Below are positions 1-8,353 of a stretch of 64,000 nucleotides of DNA, in pieces. Every line of letters begins with the position of its first letter. Within the stretch, counting starts at the first letter, position 1. The translations under genes and the position numbers were made by a program. Below the pieces are notes generated by a model that did no database searches, was not told where the DNA came from, and saw only the letters and a program-made list of their open reading frames with translations. The DNA comes from Chromobacterium alticapitis (lineage in GTDB: Bacteria; Pseudomonadota; Gammaproteobacteria; Burkholderiales; Chromobacteriaceae), in NCBI RefSeq assembly GCF_002924365.1, contig NZ_PQWB01000010.1:45159-109158 (forward strand), in the 5' to 3' direction.

Positions 1-678
1 AGCCTGATCGGCGCCAGCGCCGTGTCGCTATCCACCGCCTATGCGCTGGCCGATGTGATGAACATGAAGCACTCGCTGCACCGCAAGCCGTCCGACGCGC
101 GCGCGTTTTATCTGGTGTACTTCCTGCTGATCGCCGGCGCCGCCGCGCTGGTGCTGATTCCGGGCGTGCCGCTGGGCCTGCTGACCAATGCCGTGCAAAC
201 CTTGGCCGGCGTGCTGTTGCCGTCCGCTTCGGTTTTCCTGCTGCTGCTGTGCAATGACAAGGCAGTGCTGGGGCCGTGGGTGAACGGCCGCTGGACCAAT
301 CTGTTCACTGGCGCCGTGGCTGCGGTGCTGGTGTTGCTGTCCATCATTCTGACCGCTTCTGTGCTGTGGCCGGATATTTCCAGCCAGACCATCGTCAATG
401 TTCTGGTTGGAGGAGGCATCATCGGCGCCGTGGTGGTGATCGCGGCCCATGCCGTCAAGCTGCGCCGCGACGCCGAAACCGGCGCGGATCTGGCAGAGGA
501 AGCCAAACCGAGCAAACTGTACATGCACACCTGGCGCATGCCGCCGCTGGACCAGCTCAAGCCCATGGTGTTGTCGCGCAGCAACCGGCTGTGGATGGCG
601 GTGTTGCGCGGCTATCTGGTAGTGGCTGTCATCATGGTGGTGTACAAAGTGACGCAGGTCGCCTTGCTGGGCCACTGA
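1..678 (+). CDS. NRAMP family divalent metal transporter, C-terminal part (5' end outside window)
   Basis: The frame is open from base 1 and carries the C-terminal 225 residues of an Nramp-type inner-membrane transporter, which imports Mn2+/Fe2+ with protons. The signature stretch LLTNAVQTLAGVLLPSA and the following LLLLCNDKAVLGPW are typical of the last third of this family, and four or so hydrophobic segments follow each other. The protein ends in a hydrophilic loop and one more membrane helix (around the last 30 residues). A GTG at 22 could be misread as a start, but the reading frame and homology continue upstream, so the gene is cut by the window edge. Which metal it prefers cannot be judged without the N-terminal half. 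Confidence 0.85.
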   Translation, partial: SLIGASAVSLSTAYALADVMNMKHSLHRKPSDARAFYLVYFLLIAGAAALVLIPGVPLGLLTNAVQTLAGVLLPSASVFLLLLCNDKAVLGPWVNGRWTNLFTGAVAAVLVLLSIILTASVLWPDISSQTIVNVLVGGGIIGAVVVIAAHAVKLRRDAETGADLAEEAKPSKLYMHTWRMPPLDQLKPMVLSRSNRLWMAVLRGYLVVAVIMVVYKVTQVALLGH

Positions 679-727
679 GGGGCAAGGTAAGGTTGTGGCC
701 GGCAGCGCGAGATGCGCCGCCGGCGGA

Positions 728-756
728 GCAAAACCGCCCGTTTGGGCGGTTTTTCG
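728..756 (+). terminator. Rho-independent terminator after the NRAMP gene
   Basis: The stem AAACCGCCC / GGGCGGTTTT with a short TTTG-containing loop is followed by T residues. It lies about 50 bases after the transporter stop codon and separates it from the MgtC-like gene. Confidence 0.8.
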
Positions 757-770
757 CATGAGGGAGGGTT

Positions 771-799
771 CCTCGTGGCTTTCCTGGAAAGCCACGAGG
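771..799. repeat. Near-perfect 14-bp inverted repeat ahead of the mgtC-like gene
   Basis: CCTCGTGGCTTTCC at 771-784 and its exact reverse complement at 786-799 are separated by a single T. It sits between the upstream terminator and the ribosome binding site of the MgtC-like gene. It has no T-tract, so it is not a classic terminator; it could be an operator or a 5' UTR hairpin. Confidence 0.6.
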
Positions 800-841
800 C
801 ACGTTCCTTATATATAACAACTTCACAAAGCAGGAGGACGC

Positions 842-1570
842 ATGCATTACAACCTGCACAATCTGTTCGATTTCGATCTGTTCGGCCTGTTGCATTCGCT
901 GATCTGCCTGGCCATGGCCTTTGTTTGCGGCACGGTGATCGGGCTGGAGCGGCAATACCGCCAGCGCACGGCAGGCTTGCGCACCAACGCGCTGGTGGCA
1001 GTCAGCGCGGCGGCTTTCGTCAATATGGCCTTGCAGCTGGATGGCACCGGCAGCGCTTCGCGCGTGGTGGCATACGTGGTGTCCGGCGTCGGTTTCCTCG
1101 GCGCGGGCACCATCATGAAAGAAGGGTTGAACGTGCGCGGCCTGAACACCGCCGCCACGCTATGGGGCTCGGCCGCGACCGGCGCTTGCGCCGGGGCGGG
1201 CCTGCTCGGACAAGCCGTGCTGACCACTGTGTTCGTGCTGGCGGTCAACACGCTGCTCAGACCGGTGGTGAACTCCATCAACCGCCGTCCGATCGACGAC
1301 GACGCCAGCGAGGTCACCTACCAGTTGTGCGTCATCGCCACGCGCGAAGGCCAGAAGCAGGCCTTGGCCCAGGTGGGGGACTTGCTGGATAAGGCCAACT
1401 ACCCGGTGGGCGATCTGGACGTGGAGGCTTTCGGCGACGATGAGGTGGAAATGACCGCCACGCTGCTGGCCACCTCGGTGGATTCGGATGAACTGGATCG
1501 TATTGCTCAGGAATTGACGGCCAAACCGTATATCAGCCAGGCTTACTGGAACACCAGCACCAGCGAGTGA
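842..1570 (+). CDS. MgtC/SapB family inner-membrane protein
   Basis: The 242-residue protein has four or five hydrophobic segments in its first 140 residues. It contains the family hallmarks CGTVIGLERQYRQRTAGLRTN (shortened here; about residues 28-48) and the GVGFLGAGTIMKEG loop (about residues 80-93), followed by a soluble C-terminal ACT-like region. MgtC proteins are linked to growth in low magnesium and, in pathogens, to survival in macrophages by acting on the F1Fo ATPase; they are not proven Mg2+ transporters. The start is ATG 842, preceded by a strong AGGAGG at a normal distance. The gene is transcribed alone between two hairpins. Family membership is firm; the physiological role here is inferred. 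Confidence 0.85.
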   Translation: MHYNLHNLFDFDLFGLLHSLICLAMAFVCGTVIGLERQYRQRTAGLRTNALVAVSAAAFVNMALQLDGTGSASRVVAYVVSGVGFLGAGTIMKEGLNVRGLNTAATLWGSAATGACAGAGLLGQAVLTTVFVLAVNTLLRPVVNSINRRPIDDDASEVTYQLCVIATREGQKQALAQVGDLLDKANYPVGDLDVEAFGDDEVEMTATLLATSVDSDELDRIAQELTAKPYISQAYWNTSTSE

Positions 1571-1588
1571 TCCTGAATCCGCCCGCGA

Positions 1589-1624
1589 ACAGCCGCCGCG
1601 ACGATCCGTCCGGCGGCTGTTTCG
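1589..1624 (+). terminator. Probable terminator after the mgtC-like gene
   Basis: ACAGCCGCCG (1589-1598) pairs with CGGCGGCTGT (1611-1620) across a 12-base loop, followed by TTCGC. The T-run is short, so termination is probable rather than certain. Confidence 0.5.
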
Positions 1625-1806
1625 CATTGGGCGGCAGCCCGGCAGGGTAGGTGTCCGCGCGCCTTGTGCAGAGTCAAAGTTTATGACGGACAGTGTTACA
1701 ATCGAGACAGGTTTTTAGTTGTCGCGCGGCACGGGTTTCATCCAGCGCCGGCGGCGGGGTAATCCACGGGCGGCCGCACCGGCGCCCGGCTTCTCGAGAC
1801 AGCCTT

Positions 1807-3333
1807 ATGACCATCATCCGCCAGGAAGACTTCATCCAGAGCATCGCCGATGCCTTCCAGTACATCAGTTGCTACCACCCGAAAGACTATATCGACGCGC
1901 TGTACCAGGCTTACCTGAACGAGGAAAGCACCGCCGCCAAGGACGCGATGGCGCAGATTCTGGTCAACAGCCGCATGTGCGCCGAAGGCCAGCGCCCGAT
2001 CTGCCAGGATACCGGCATCGCCGTGGTGTTCCTGAAAGTGGGCATGCAAGTGCAATGGGATGCCAAGCTCAGCGTGCAGGAAATGGTCAACGAAGGCGTG
2101 CGCCGCGCCTACAACCACCCGGACAACAAGCTGCGCGCCTCCGTGCTGCGGGACCCGGCCGGCAAGCGCCAGAACACCAAGGACAATACCCCGGCCGTGG
2201 TGCACTTCGAGATCGTCGAAGGCAACCAGGTGGACGTGATCTGCGCGGCCAAGGGCGGCGGTTCCGAGAACAAGTCCAAGATGGTGATGCTGAATCCGTC
2301 CGACTCCATTGTCGACTGGGTGCTGAAAACGGTGCCGACCATGGGCGCCGGCTGGTGTCCGCCGGGCATCCTCGGCATCGGCATAGGCGGCACGCCGGAA
2401 AAGGCCATGCTGCTGGCCAAAGAAAGCCTGATGGACCACGTGGATATCCACGAACTGAAGGCCAAGGCCGCCGCGGGCGGCGAACTGTCCCGCGTGGAAG
2501 CGCTGCGCCTGGAGCTGTTCGAGAAGGTCAACGCGCTGGGCATAGGCGCGCAGGGCCTGGGCGGCCTGACCACGGTGCTGGACGTGAAGATTCTGGACTA
2601 TCCGACCCACGCGGCTTCCTTGCCGGTGGCGCTGATCCCGAACTGCGCGGCCACCCGCCACATCCATTTCCATCTGGATGGCAATGGTCCGGCCCATCTG
2701 GAACCGCCCAAGCTGGAAGACTGGCCGGACATCACCTATGACGCGTCCAACGGCAAGCGCGTGGACCTCGACAACATCACCCGCGAAGAAGTGGCCAGTT
2801 GGCAGCCGGGCGACGTGCTGCTGCTGAACGGCAAAATCCTGACCGGCCGGGACGCCGCCCACAAGCGCATGATAGACATGCTGAACAAGGGCGAGGCGCT
2901 GCCGGTGGATTTCACCAACCGCTTCATTTACTACGTCGGTCCGGTGGACCCGGTGCGCGACGAAGTGGTCGGCCCGGCCGGCCCGACCACGGCCACCCGC
3001 ATGGACAAGTTCACGCGCCAGATGCTGGAGCAGACCGGCTTGCTGGGCATGATAGGCAAGGCCGAGCGCGGCCCGGCGGCCATCGAGGCGATCAAGGACA
3101 ACAAGGCCGTGTACCTGATGGCCGTAGGCGGTTCCGCCTACCTGGTGTCCAAGGCGATCAAGGCGTCCAAGGTGGTGGGCTTCGCCGACCTGGGCATGGA
3201 GGCGATCTACGAATTCGAGGTCAAGGACATGCCGGTGACGGTGGCGGTGGACTCCTGTGGCACTTCGGTGCATAACACCGGCCCGGCGGAGTGGCGGGTG
3301 AAGATCGGCAAAATTCCGGTCACGCAGGCTTGA
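1807..3333 (+). CDS. Fumarate hydratase, class I (iron-sulfur type)
   Basis: This 508-residue enzyme interconverts fumarate and (S)-malate in the TCA cycle. The N-terminal half is the alpha (Fe-S) domain and the C-terminal half the beta domain, fused as in E. coli FumA/FumB. Cys66 (in RPICQDTG), Cys184 (in GAGWCPPG) and Cys280 (in IPNCAATRH) match the three ligands of the oxygen-sensitive [4Fe-4S] cluster. The C-terminal SCGTSVHNTGP motif is also typical. ATG 1807 is chosen because family homology begins there; the frame is open to 1693 but the extra 38 residues are low-complexity and Arg-rich. A TACAAT hexamer at 1697-1702 may be the -10 box. A strong terminator follows, so the gene is monocistronic. 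Confidence 0.93.
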   Translation: MTIIRQEDFIQSIADAFQYISCYHPKDYIDALYQAYLNEESTAAKDAMAQILVNSRMCAEGQRPICQDTGIAVVFLKVGMQVQWDAKLSVQEMVNEGVRRAYNHPDNKLRASVLRDPAGKRQNTKDNTPAVVHFEIVEGNQVDVICAAKGGGSENKSKMVMLNPSDSIVDWVLKTVPTMGAGWCPPGILGIGIGGTPEKAMLLAKESLMDHVDIHELKAKAAAGGELSRVEALRLELFEKVNALGIGAQGLGGLTTVLDVKILDYPTHAASLPVALIPNCAATRHIHFHLDGNGPAHLEPPKLEDWPDITYDASNGKRVDLDNITREEVASWQPGDVLLLNGKILTGRDAAHKRMIDMLNKGEALPVDFTNRFIYYVGPVDPVRDEVVGPAGPTTATRMDKFTRQMLEQTGLLGMIGKAERGPAAIEAIKDNKAVYLMAVGGSAYLVSKAIKASKVVGFADLGMEAIYEFEVKDMPVTVAVDSCGTSVHNTGPAEWRVKIGKIPVTQA

Positions 3334-3348
3334 TTGTCAGGTTTGAGG

Positions 3349-3378
3349 ATGCCGCCCTTGTTGGGCGGCATTTTTTTT
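3349..3378 (+). terminator. Rho-independent terminator after fumarase
   Basis: ATGCCGCCC TTGTT GGGCGGCAT followed by eight T residues: a textbook terminator 16 bases after the stop codon. Confidence 0.9.
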
Positions 3379-3554
3379 GCCTGCCAGAGCGAGTGCGGTT
3401 CACGGCATGGATGTGAACCGCAAATGTTGTGACCAAGTTGCAACCACTTTTGCTTGGCAGAAGAATTTAGATTTTTGTCTTGCAAATCTACCGCTTACGT
3501 CATACATACTGAAAATGTTCTCGGCATGGTTTCAGTGGTTTTACTTACCGGATT

Positions 3555-4337
3555 ATGAGTATGACGACCAGCTCCGCCACCAGTTTTGGCCTTTACTCGG
3601 ATGCGCACGCGGGATATCGGCCAGCTTATCCCGAGTCCTTGTACAACTGGCTGCTGCCCTTGTGTCCCGGTTACCAGCGGGCCTGGGACTGCGCCACCGG
3701 CGGCGGCCAGACCGCCGTGCGTCTGGGCGGGGATTTTGCGCGGGTGGACGCCACCGACATCAGCAACAAGCAGCTATCCGCGGCCGAGCGGCATGCCCTG
3801 GTGTATTACCGCGAGTGTCCGGCCGAGGTGACGCCGTTCGACGACGACTGCTTCGATCTGATCTGCGTGTCGCAAGCGCTGCACTGCTTCCATCTGCCGT
3901 CGTTCTGGCCGGAGGCGGAGCGCGTGTTGAAGCCGGGGGGGATTTTCGCGGCCTGGGGTTACCATCACTGCGTGGTGTCGCCGGAGATAGACAAGGCGTG
4001 CCGCGTGCTGTGGTCCATCATTGAACCGTTCTGGTCCAGCCGCTGCCAGTTGTTGTGGGACGATTTCCGCGGCAGCGGCTGCCCGCTGCCGCTGCTGAAG
4101 GCGCCCAGCTTCACCATGCGCGAGGAGTGGACGCTGGACCGCTTTCTCGCCTTCCTCAACGCCACTTCCGCCAGCCAGCTGTGCAAGCAGGCATTGGGCG
4201 AGAGCATCCTGGACGAGGCTTGCCTGCGCATCGCGCGGGCCTGGGGCAATGGCGGCATGAAGCGTAGCGTGGAGCTGCCGCTGCATCTGCTGGTGGCGCG
4301 CAAGGACGCGGCGCCGGCTTTCGCCGGCCGCTATTGA
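3555..4337 (+). CDS. Class I SAM-dependent methyltransferase
   Basis: The 260-residue protein has the Rossmann methyltransferase fold of the Methyltransf_11 group. SAM motif I is WDCATGGGQTA (about residues 44-54), an acidic strand-2 motif DATDIS follows, and the motif around PFDDDCFDLICVSQALHCF fits strands 4-5. The segment AERVLKPGGIFAAWGY is the usual post-II motif. Overall layout resembles trans-aconitate or other small-molecule methyltransferases. The substrate cannot be predicted. ATG 3555 is used; ATG 3561, two codons on, is equally possible, and no strong ribosome binding site decides it. The 220 bases upstream contain no gene and are less GC-rich than the surroundings. Confidence 0.8.
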   Translation: MSMTTSSATSFGLYSDAHAGYRPAYPESLYNWLLPLCPGYQRAWDCATGGGQTAVRLGGDFARVDATDISNKQLSAAERHALVYYRECPAEVTPFDDDCFDLICVSQALHCFHLPSFWPEAERVLKPGGIFAAWGYHHCVVSPEIDKACRVLWSIIEPFWSSRCQLLWDDFRGSGCPLPLLKAPSFTMREEWTLDRFLAFLNATSASQLCKQALGESILDEACLRIARAWGNGGMKRSVELPLHLLVARKDAAPAFAGRY

Positions 4338-4342
4338 TTGAG

Positions 4343-4756
4343 TCAGCGCTGCCGGTCGTATTCCGCCTGCAGGTCGGACAGCAGGATGTTGAGCGCATCC
4401 GAAGAGCGGATCAGCTCCATCAGCGAGATGGCCAGCGAGGCGATCATGCACAGCAAGCTCGCGCCAAAAGTGATTTCGCCGGTCGCCTGCCAACCGGTGT
4501 AGATCTGGAACATCGCCACGCTGCACAGGAACAGGCTGGCGATGCCCATGAACTGCATCCATTTGATCAGCGTGATGCGAGTGCGCAGATTGCCTATCTG
4601 GCGCAATATCTTCGGATCGTGGCTGTCGCGGTATTCCTCATACAGCGTGCGGATGATGCCGGCCAGGCCGAGAAAGCGGTTGGTGTAGGCCAGCAGCAGA
4701 AGGGAGACGGCGGGAAACAGCAGGGCCGGGGTGGCCAGGTTCAGTGCGGAGTGCAT
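4343..4756 (-). CDS. DUF2721 family membrane protein
   Basis: This is a 137-residue protein with three predicted membrane segments: near the N-terminus (ALLFPAVSLLLLAYT), in the middle (FMGIASLFLCSVAMFQIY) and after GEITFGASLLCMIASLAISL. This is the layout of the DUF2721 family, whose function is unknown. The stop codon of the L,D-transpeptidase gene and ATG 4756 overlap as TGATG, so translation is probably coupled; an in-frame ATG at 4777 would add seven residues. It is the last gene of a three-gene leftward operon with tadA and the L,D-transpeptidase. Confidence 0.72.
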   Translation of the reverse strand: MHSALNLATPALLFPAVSLLLLAYTNRFLGLAGIIRTLYEEYRDSHDPKILRQIGNLRTRITLIKWMQFMGIASLFLCSVAMFQIYTGWQATGEITFGASLLCMIASLAISLMELIRSSDALNILLSDLQAEYDRQR

Positions 4757-5382
4757 CAGGAGTTCTCGTCTATCCATACATCGATGCCGGCGGGCGCGGC
4801 ATCGAACAGTTCAATCACATCGCGGTTTTTCATGCGGACGCAGCCCAGCGAGCTGGGGCGGCCCCATGGTACATGATCTCCGGCGCCGTGGATGTAGATG
4901 GCGCGGTCGTAGCTGTCGACATCGCCGCCCTGGTTCAGGCCGGGCTGCTGGCCGCACAGCCATAGGATGCGGCTCAGTATCCAGTCCTTGTTCGGGTATT
5001 GGGCGTGCAGTTCCGGCGTGTATTTCCACGGCGTGACCTGGCGGCGGACGATGATGGTGTTTTCCGCCGCGCCGCCGCCGATTTTTTCGCACACGGAGTG
5101 CCAGCCGCGCGGCGTCTGGTAGCTGCCCGTGGCCTCGCCAACGCCGTTTTTCGCCGTTGACACCGCGTATTCGCGCTGTATCCGGCCCCAGCCGTCCAGC
5201 AGCCGCAGCGTTTGCGATTTCACCGCCACCCAGATCCACGGCGCGCCGTAATGGCGGGCGTTGGGGTGGGTGGCTTGCAGCGGGGCGTCGCTTTCGGCGC
5301 GCAAGAGCCAGGCGGCGTCTTCCACGGCGGCCTGGCTGGGCAGGGCGAGGCCGGCGAGCACAAGAAAGAGGGCGCTGCGCAT
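4756..5382 (-). CDS. L,D-transpeptidase (YkuD domain), exported
   Basis: The 208-residue protein starts with a signal peptide (MRSALFLVLAGLALPSQA, cleavage near residue 18) and carries a YkuD-type catalytic domain. The active-site pattern is intact: His165 in IYIHGAGDH and Cys181 in SSLGCVRM. Such enzymes form meso-DAP cross-links in peptidoglycan or attach proteins to it in the periplasm. ATG 5382 is chosen over the longer frame because it gives the signal peptide and is preceded by GGGAG. It lies one base from the tadA stop, in the same operon. The enzyme is short and has no LysM or peptidoglycan-binding domain, so its preferred reaction is not clear. Confidence 0.85.
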   Translation of the reverse strand: MRSALFLVLAGLALPSQAAVEDAAWLLRAESDAPLQATHPNARHYGAPWIWVAVKSQTLRLLDGWGRIQREYAVSTAKNGVGEATGSYQTPRGWHSVCEKIGGGAAENTIIVRRQVTPWKYTPELHAQYPNKDWILSRILWLCGQQPGLNQGGDVDSYDRAIYIHGAGDHVPWGRPSSLGCVRMKNRDVIELFDAAPAGIDVWIDENS

Positions 5383-5383
5383 G

Positions 5384-6145
<762 letters not shown>

Positions 6146-6298
6146 TTATTATCGCGCGTTTGGCGATGGCGGCCAAACCTGTTCCGCGCGGCTGGAGCCA
6201 GCTTCCAGATTGCGTTCTCATTTCATGAAATTGCGCCGATCGGCATAAAGATTTTTATTAAATGGCCGATAGGGTTGGAAAAGAGCAGAAAGAATTCC

Positions 6299-7282
6299 AT
6301 GTCCGTGATTTCATCCCAGCCAGCCACCTCCGCGCTGGAGGCGTGGCTGCGGCGCCTCCCTCCATCCCAGCCATCCCATCCCGAGCTTTCCACCGCAGAC
6401 GCCAGCGCGGCGCCGGGCGCGCCGCCTGCTCGGCTGCCCGCGGGGAACGGCGATTTGCAGCAGTCGCTGAACCAAGGGTGGCAGGATTACATGAGCAAAC
6501 TGCGTGTGAATCTGAATCAGCCGGTCAAGCAGCAAAGCAAGGAAGCCGACGCGATGCAGAAGCAGCTGCTCAAGCGAAGAGTGGACTCCTTGCGTCAGAT
6601 GATGTTGATGACGCATGACAAGGCCAGCCTGCGCGCCTTGGCCGGCGAACTGGCGTGCCTGGCGCGCGAGCTCAAGGAGCTGGTCACCAGCATGAGCCGC
6701 AATGCGGCCGACGATCCGCAGGCCGTCGGCTTGGCGGCTGGCGGCGGCGCGAGCGCCGCGGATGGAGCGGCTTCCACGCAAGCGGGCGATGAGGGGGAGG
6801 CGGCTTCCACGCCGTCGGCGGATGACGCCGGGTCTGCCGCATCGGCGGCGGACGCTCCATCAGGAAGCGGCGTCGCGGCGCAAGACGGCTCGGTTGGGGC
6901 GGAGCAGGGGGCGGATGGTGGCCAGCGGCAGACGGAGGCGGCCGCCGCCGCCGCCGCGAATCCGCAAGCGGCTTTAAGCAGCATGCTGGCCAAAGGCAAT
7001 CCCGTGGCCGGCGATCCGGACATCCAGGAGATGCAGCAAACCTTGAAGATGGTGCAGGCCTTCATCAAGCAGATGGCCCAACAGCTGCGGGCGCAGGAGA
7101 AGGACAAGGAGCGGCAGTTGCAGGATGACATGCGGTCTGCGGACAAGGCGTTGCAGGATGTGGACAAGATATTGAAAGGCGGGCCGGAAGCCTTGGCGGC
7201 GATGGGGGAATCGCCGGTCAGCGTCAGTGTCCAGGGTGGCGGCGAGGCTGCGGCGTCAGCGGGGCCGCAGGCGGCGGAGTAA
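6299..7282 (+). CDS. Hypothetical protein, Ala/Gly/Asp-rich linker between two helical regions
   Basis: I do not recognise this 327-residue protein. ATG 6299 begins MSVISSQPATSALEAWL; the longer frame to 6113 runs into the tadA start and is unlikely. Residues about 65-145 are helical and charged, rich in Gln, Lys and Leu (SLNQGWQDYMSKLRVNLNQ, then a run of RRVDSLRQMM), and could form coiled coil. Residues about 145-225 are low-complexity Ala/Ser/Gly/Asp, and about 245-300 are again helical (QMAQQLRAQEKDKERQLQDD). There is no signal peptide or membrane segment. The helical parts recall FlxA-like proteins, but this is weak. The last 27 bases overlap the convergent yqjK-like gene. Confidence 0.55.
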   Translation: MSVISSQPATSALEAWLRRLPPSQPSHPELSTADASAAPGAPPARLPAGNGDLQQSLNQGWQDYMSKLRVNLNQPVKQQSKEADAMQKQLLKRRVDSLRQMMLMTHDKASLRALAGELACLARELKELVTSMSRNAADDPQAVGLAAGGGASAADGAASTQAGDEGEAASTPSADDAGSAASAADAPSGSGVAAQDGSVGAEQGADGGQRQTEAAAAAAANPQAALSSMLAKGNPVAGDPDIQEMQQTLKMVQAFIKQMAQQLRAQEKDKERQLQDDMRSADKALQDVDKILKGGPEALAAMGESPVSVSVQGGGEAAASAGPQAAE

Positions 7283-7528
7283 GCGCCAGACTGTCCAGAG
7301 CGTGGAGCCGCCTTTCAGCCAGCGGCTCAGCTTTCCCTCGGGCAACAGCTTGCCCAACCATCCCAACAGCGAGCCGGCGCCGCCGGCATCGCGCCATAGC
7401 GCGAAACCTTGGCCGGACCAGCGCAGCGGCTCGAGCAAGCGCTGTTGCTCCAGCCTGAGCTTGACGCGCAGCGCTTCGCCCTTCATCACCAGCAACTGCT
7501 TTTTCATGGCGCGGTCTTGCGGCGTCAC
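7256..7528 (-). CDS. YqjK-like family protein
   Basis: A basic protein of 90 residues with a helical core (KKQLLVMKGEALRVKLRLEQ) and a weakly amphipathic C-terminus rich in Trp, Arg and Leu. It sits third in a yqjD-yqjE-yqjK type cluster, which is the main reason for the call. GTG 7528 is preferred because it overlaps the yqjE stop as GTGA and has a G-rich sequence upstream; ATG 7507 is the alternative and gives 83 residues. The function of this family is unknown. The 3' end overlaps the convergent upstream gene by 27 bases. Confidence 0.6.
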   Translation of the reverse strand: MTPQDRAMKKQLLVMKGEALRVKLRLEQQRLLEPLRWSGQGFALWRDAGGAGSLLGWLGKLLPEGKLSRWLKGGSTLWTVWRLLRRLRPR

Positions 7529-7917
7529 GGACTGTTTCCCCCCGGTCCCAGCGCCGCCCAGTCCTTGCGCACTTCCTCCAGCGTGGAGGAGAACGGCGCG
7601 GGCTGTTCGCGCAGTCTGCGCCGCAAGTTCAGCATCACGGCCGCGCCGCCGGCGCAGAACAGCAAGGCCAGCGCGGCCATCACGGCTAGCCGCCAGGGCG
7701 CCGGAGTCAGCGCCCACAGGGCCAGCACCAGCGCCATCAGGCCGCAGCCGAGCAAGATCAGCCCCAGCATGCCCAGCAGCAGATTGCCAATGGCCTCGTC
7801 TTTGAGCTCCTGCGCTTCCAGCGAAGCCAGTTCGGCGCGGGTCAGCAGCAACGACGCCACCCCGCCGGCGAAGGAACGCAGGGAGCCGGGACGAGGCGGG
7901 CGAGCGGTTTCGAACAT
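7525..7917 (-). CDS. YqjE-like (phage holin family) membrane protein
   Basis: The 130-residue protein has two adjacent strong membrane helices (IGNLLLGMLGLILLGCGLMA and WRLAVMAALALLFCAGGAAV) flanked by an N-terminal cytoplasmic helix ELASLEAQELKDEA. This is the YqjE/Phage_holin_3_6 arrangement. ATG 7917 overlaps the yqjD-like stop codon as TGATG, so the two are translationally coupled. The family accompanies YqjD in proteobacteria; its role is not established, and despite the Pfam name no phage genes are nearby. Confidence 0.75.
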   Translation of the reverse strand: MFETARPPRPGSLRSFAGGVASLLLTRAELASLEAQELKDEAIGNLLLGMLGLILLGCGLMALVLALWALTPAPWRLAVMAALALLFCAGGAAVMLNLRRRLREQPAPFSSTLEEVRKDWAALGPGGNSP

Positions 7918-8231
7918 CAGCGGCGGGAGACCAGCATGCCCAGCAGGAAGCCGACGCCGGCGGCGATGCCGATGGACTTCCACGGATTTTCATGCACGTA
8001 TTCGTCGGTGGCCTTGGCCGCCTCCTTGGCCTTGCCCACCACGGCGACCTCGGCTTCGCGCAGCTTGGCCTTGGCGCTGCCCAGCTTTTCGCTCAGGCGT
8101 TTGCGCAGTTCCTTGCTGTGAGCGCTGCCGTCGTCGGCAGTGGCGTCTATCAGTTCTTCTGTGCTGGCCAATACTTGGCGTACGTCATCCAGCAGCTGTT
8201 CTTTTTCCTTGGCGATGGCGGCATTGGACAT
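7917..8231 (-). CDS. DUF883 (YqjD/ElaB) family protein
   Basis: The 104-residue protein has a long charged helical N-terminal part (KEKEQLLDDVRQVLAST) and one C-terminal membrane anchor (SIGIAAGVGFLLGMLVSRR), preceded by the family motif YVHENPWKS. E. coli YqjD and ElaB are tail-anchored proteins that associate with ribosomes in stationary phase and are RpoS-dependent. The start ATG 8231 follows a strong AGGAGG. First gene of the three-gene yqjDEK-like operon. The 120 bases upstream, before the convergent-side MFS gene end, hold no other gene. Confidence 0.88.
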   Translation of the reverse strand: MSNAAIAKEKEQLLDDVRQVLASTEELIDATADDGSAHSKELRKRLSEKLGSAKAKLREAEVAVVGKAKEAAKATDEYVHENPWKSIGIAAGVGFLLGMLVSRR

Positions 8232-8353
8232 GGCGACCTCCTGGCAATGATGAAAGAAGACAACTCGAAACGCTGACGCGGCGCGCGATGCGGAGCCGCT
8301 CAGGCCAAGCTAACAGGCCGGCGCGGCCGCGTCAAACCGCTGCGGCAAACGTT

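Noticed and set aside
7525..7917. Phage holin indicating a prophage
   Set aside because: The protein belongs to the yqjDEK housekeeping cluster and no phage genes are close.
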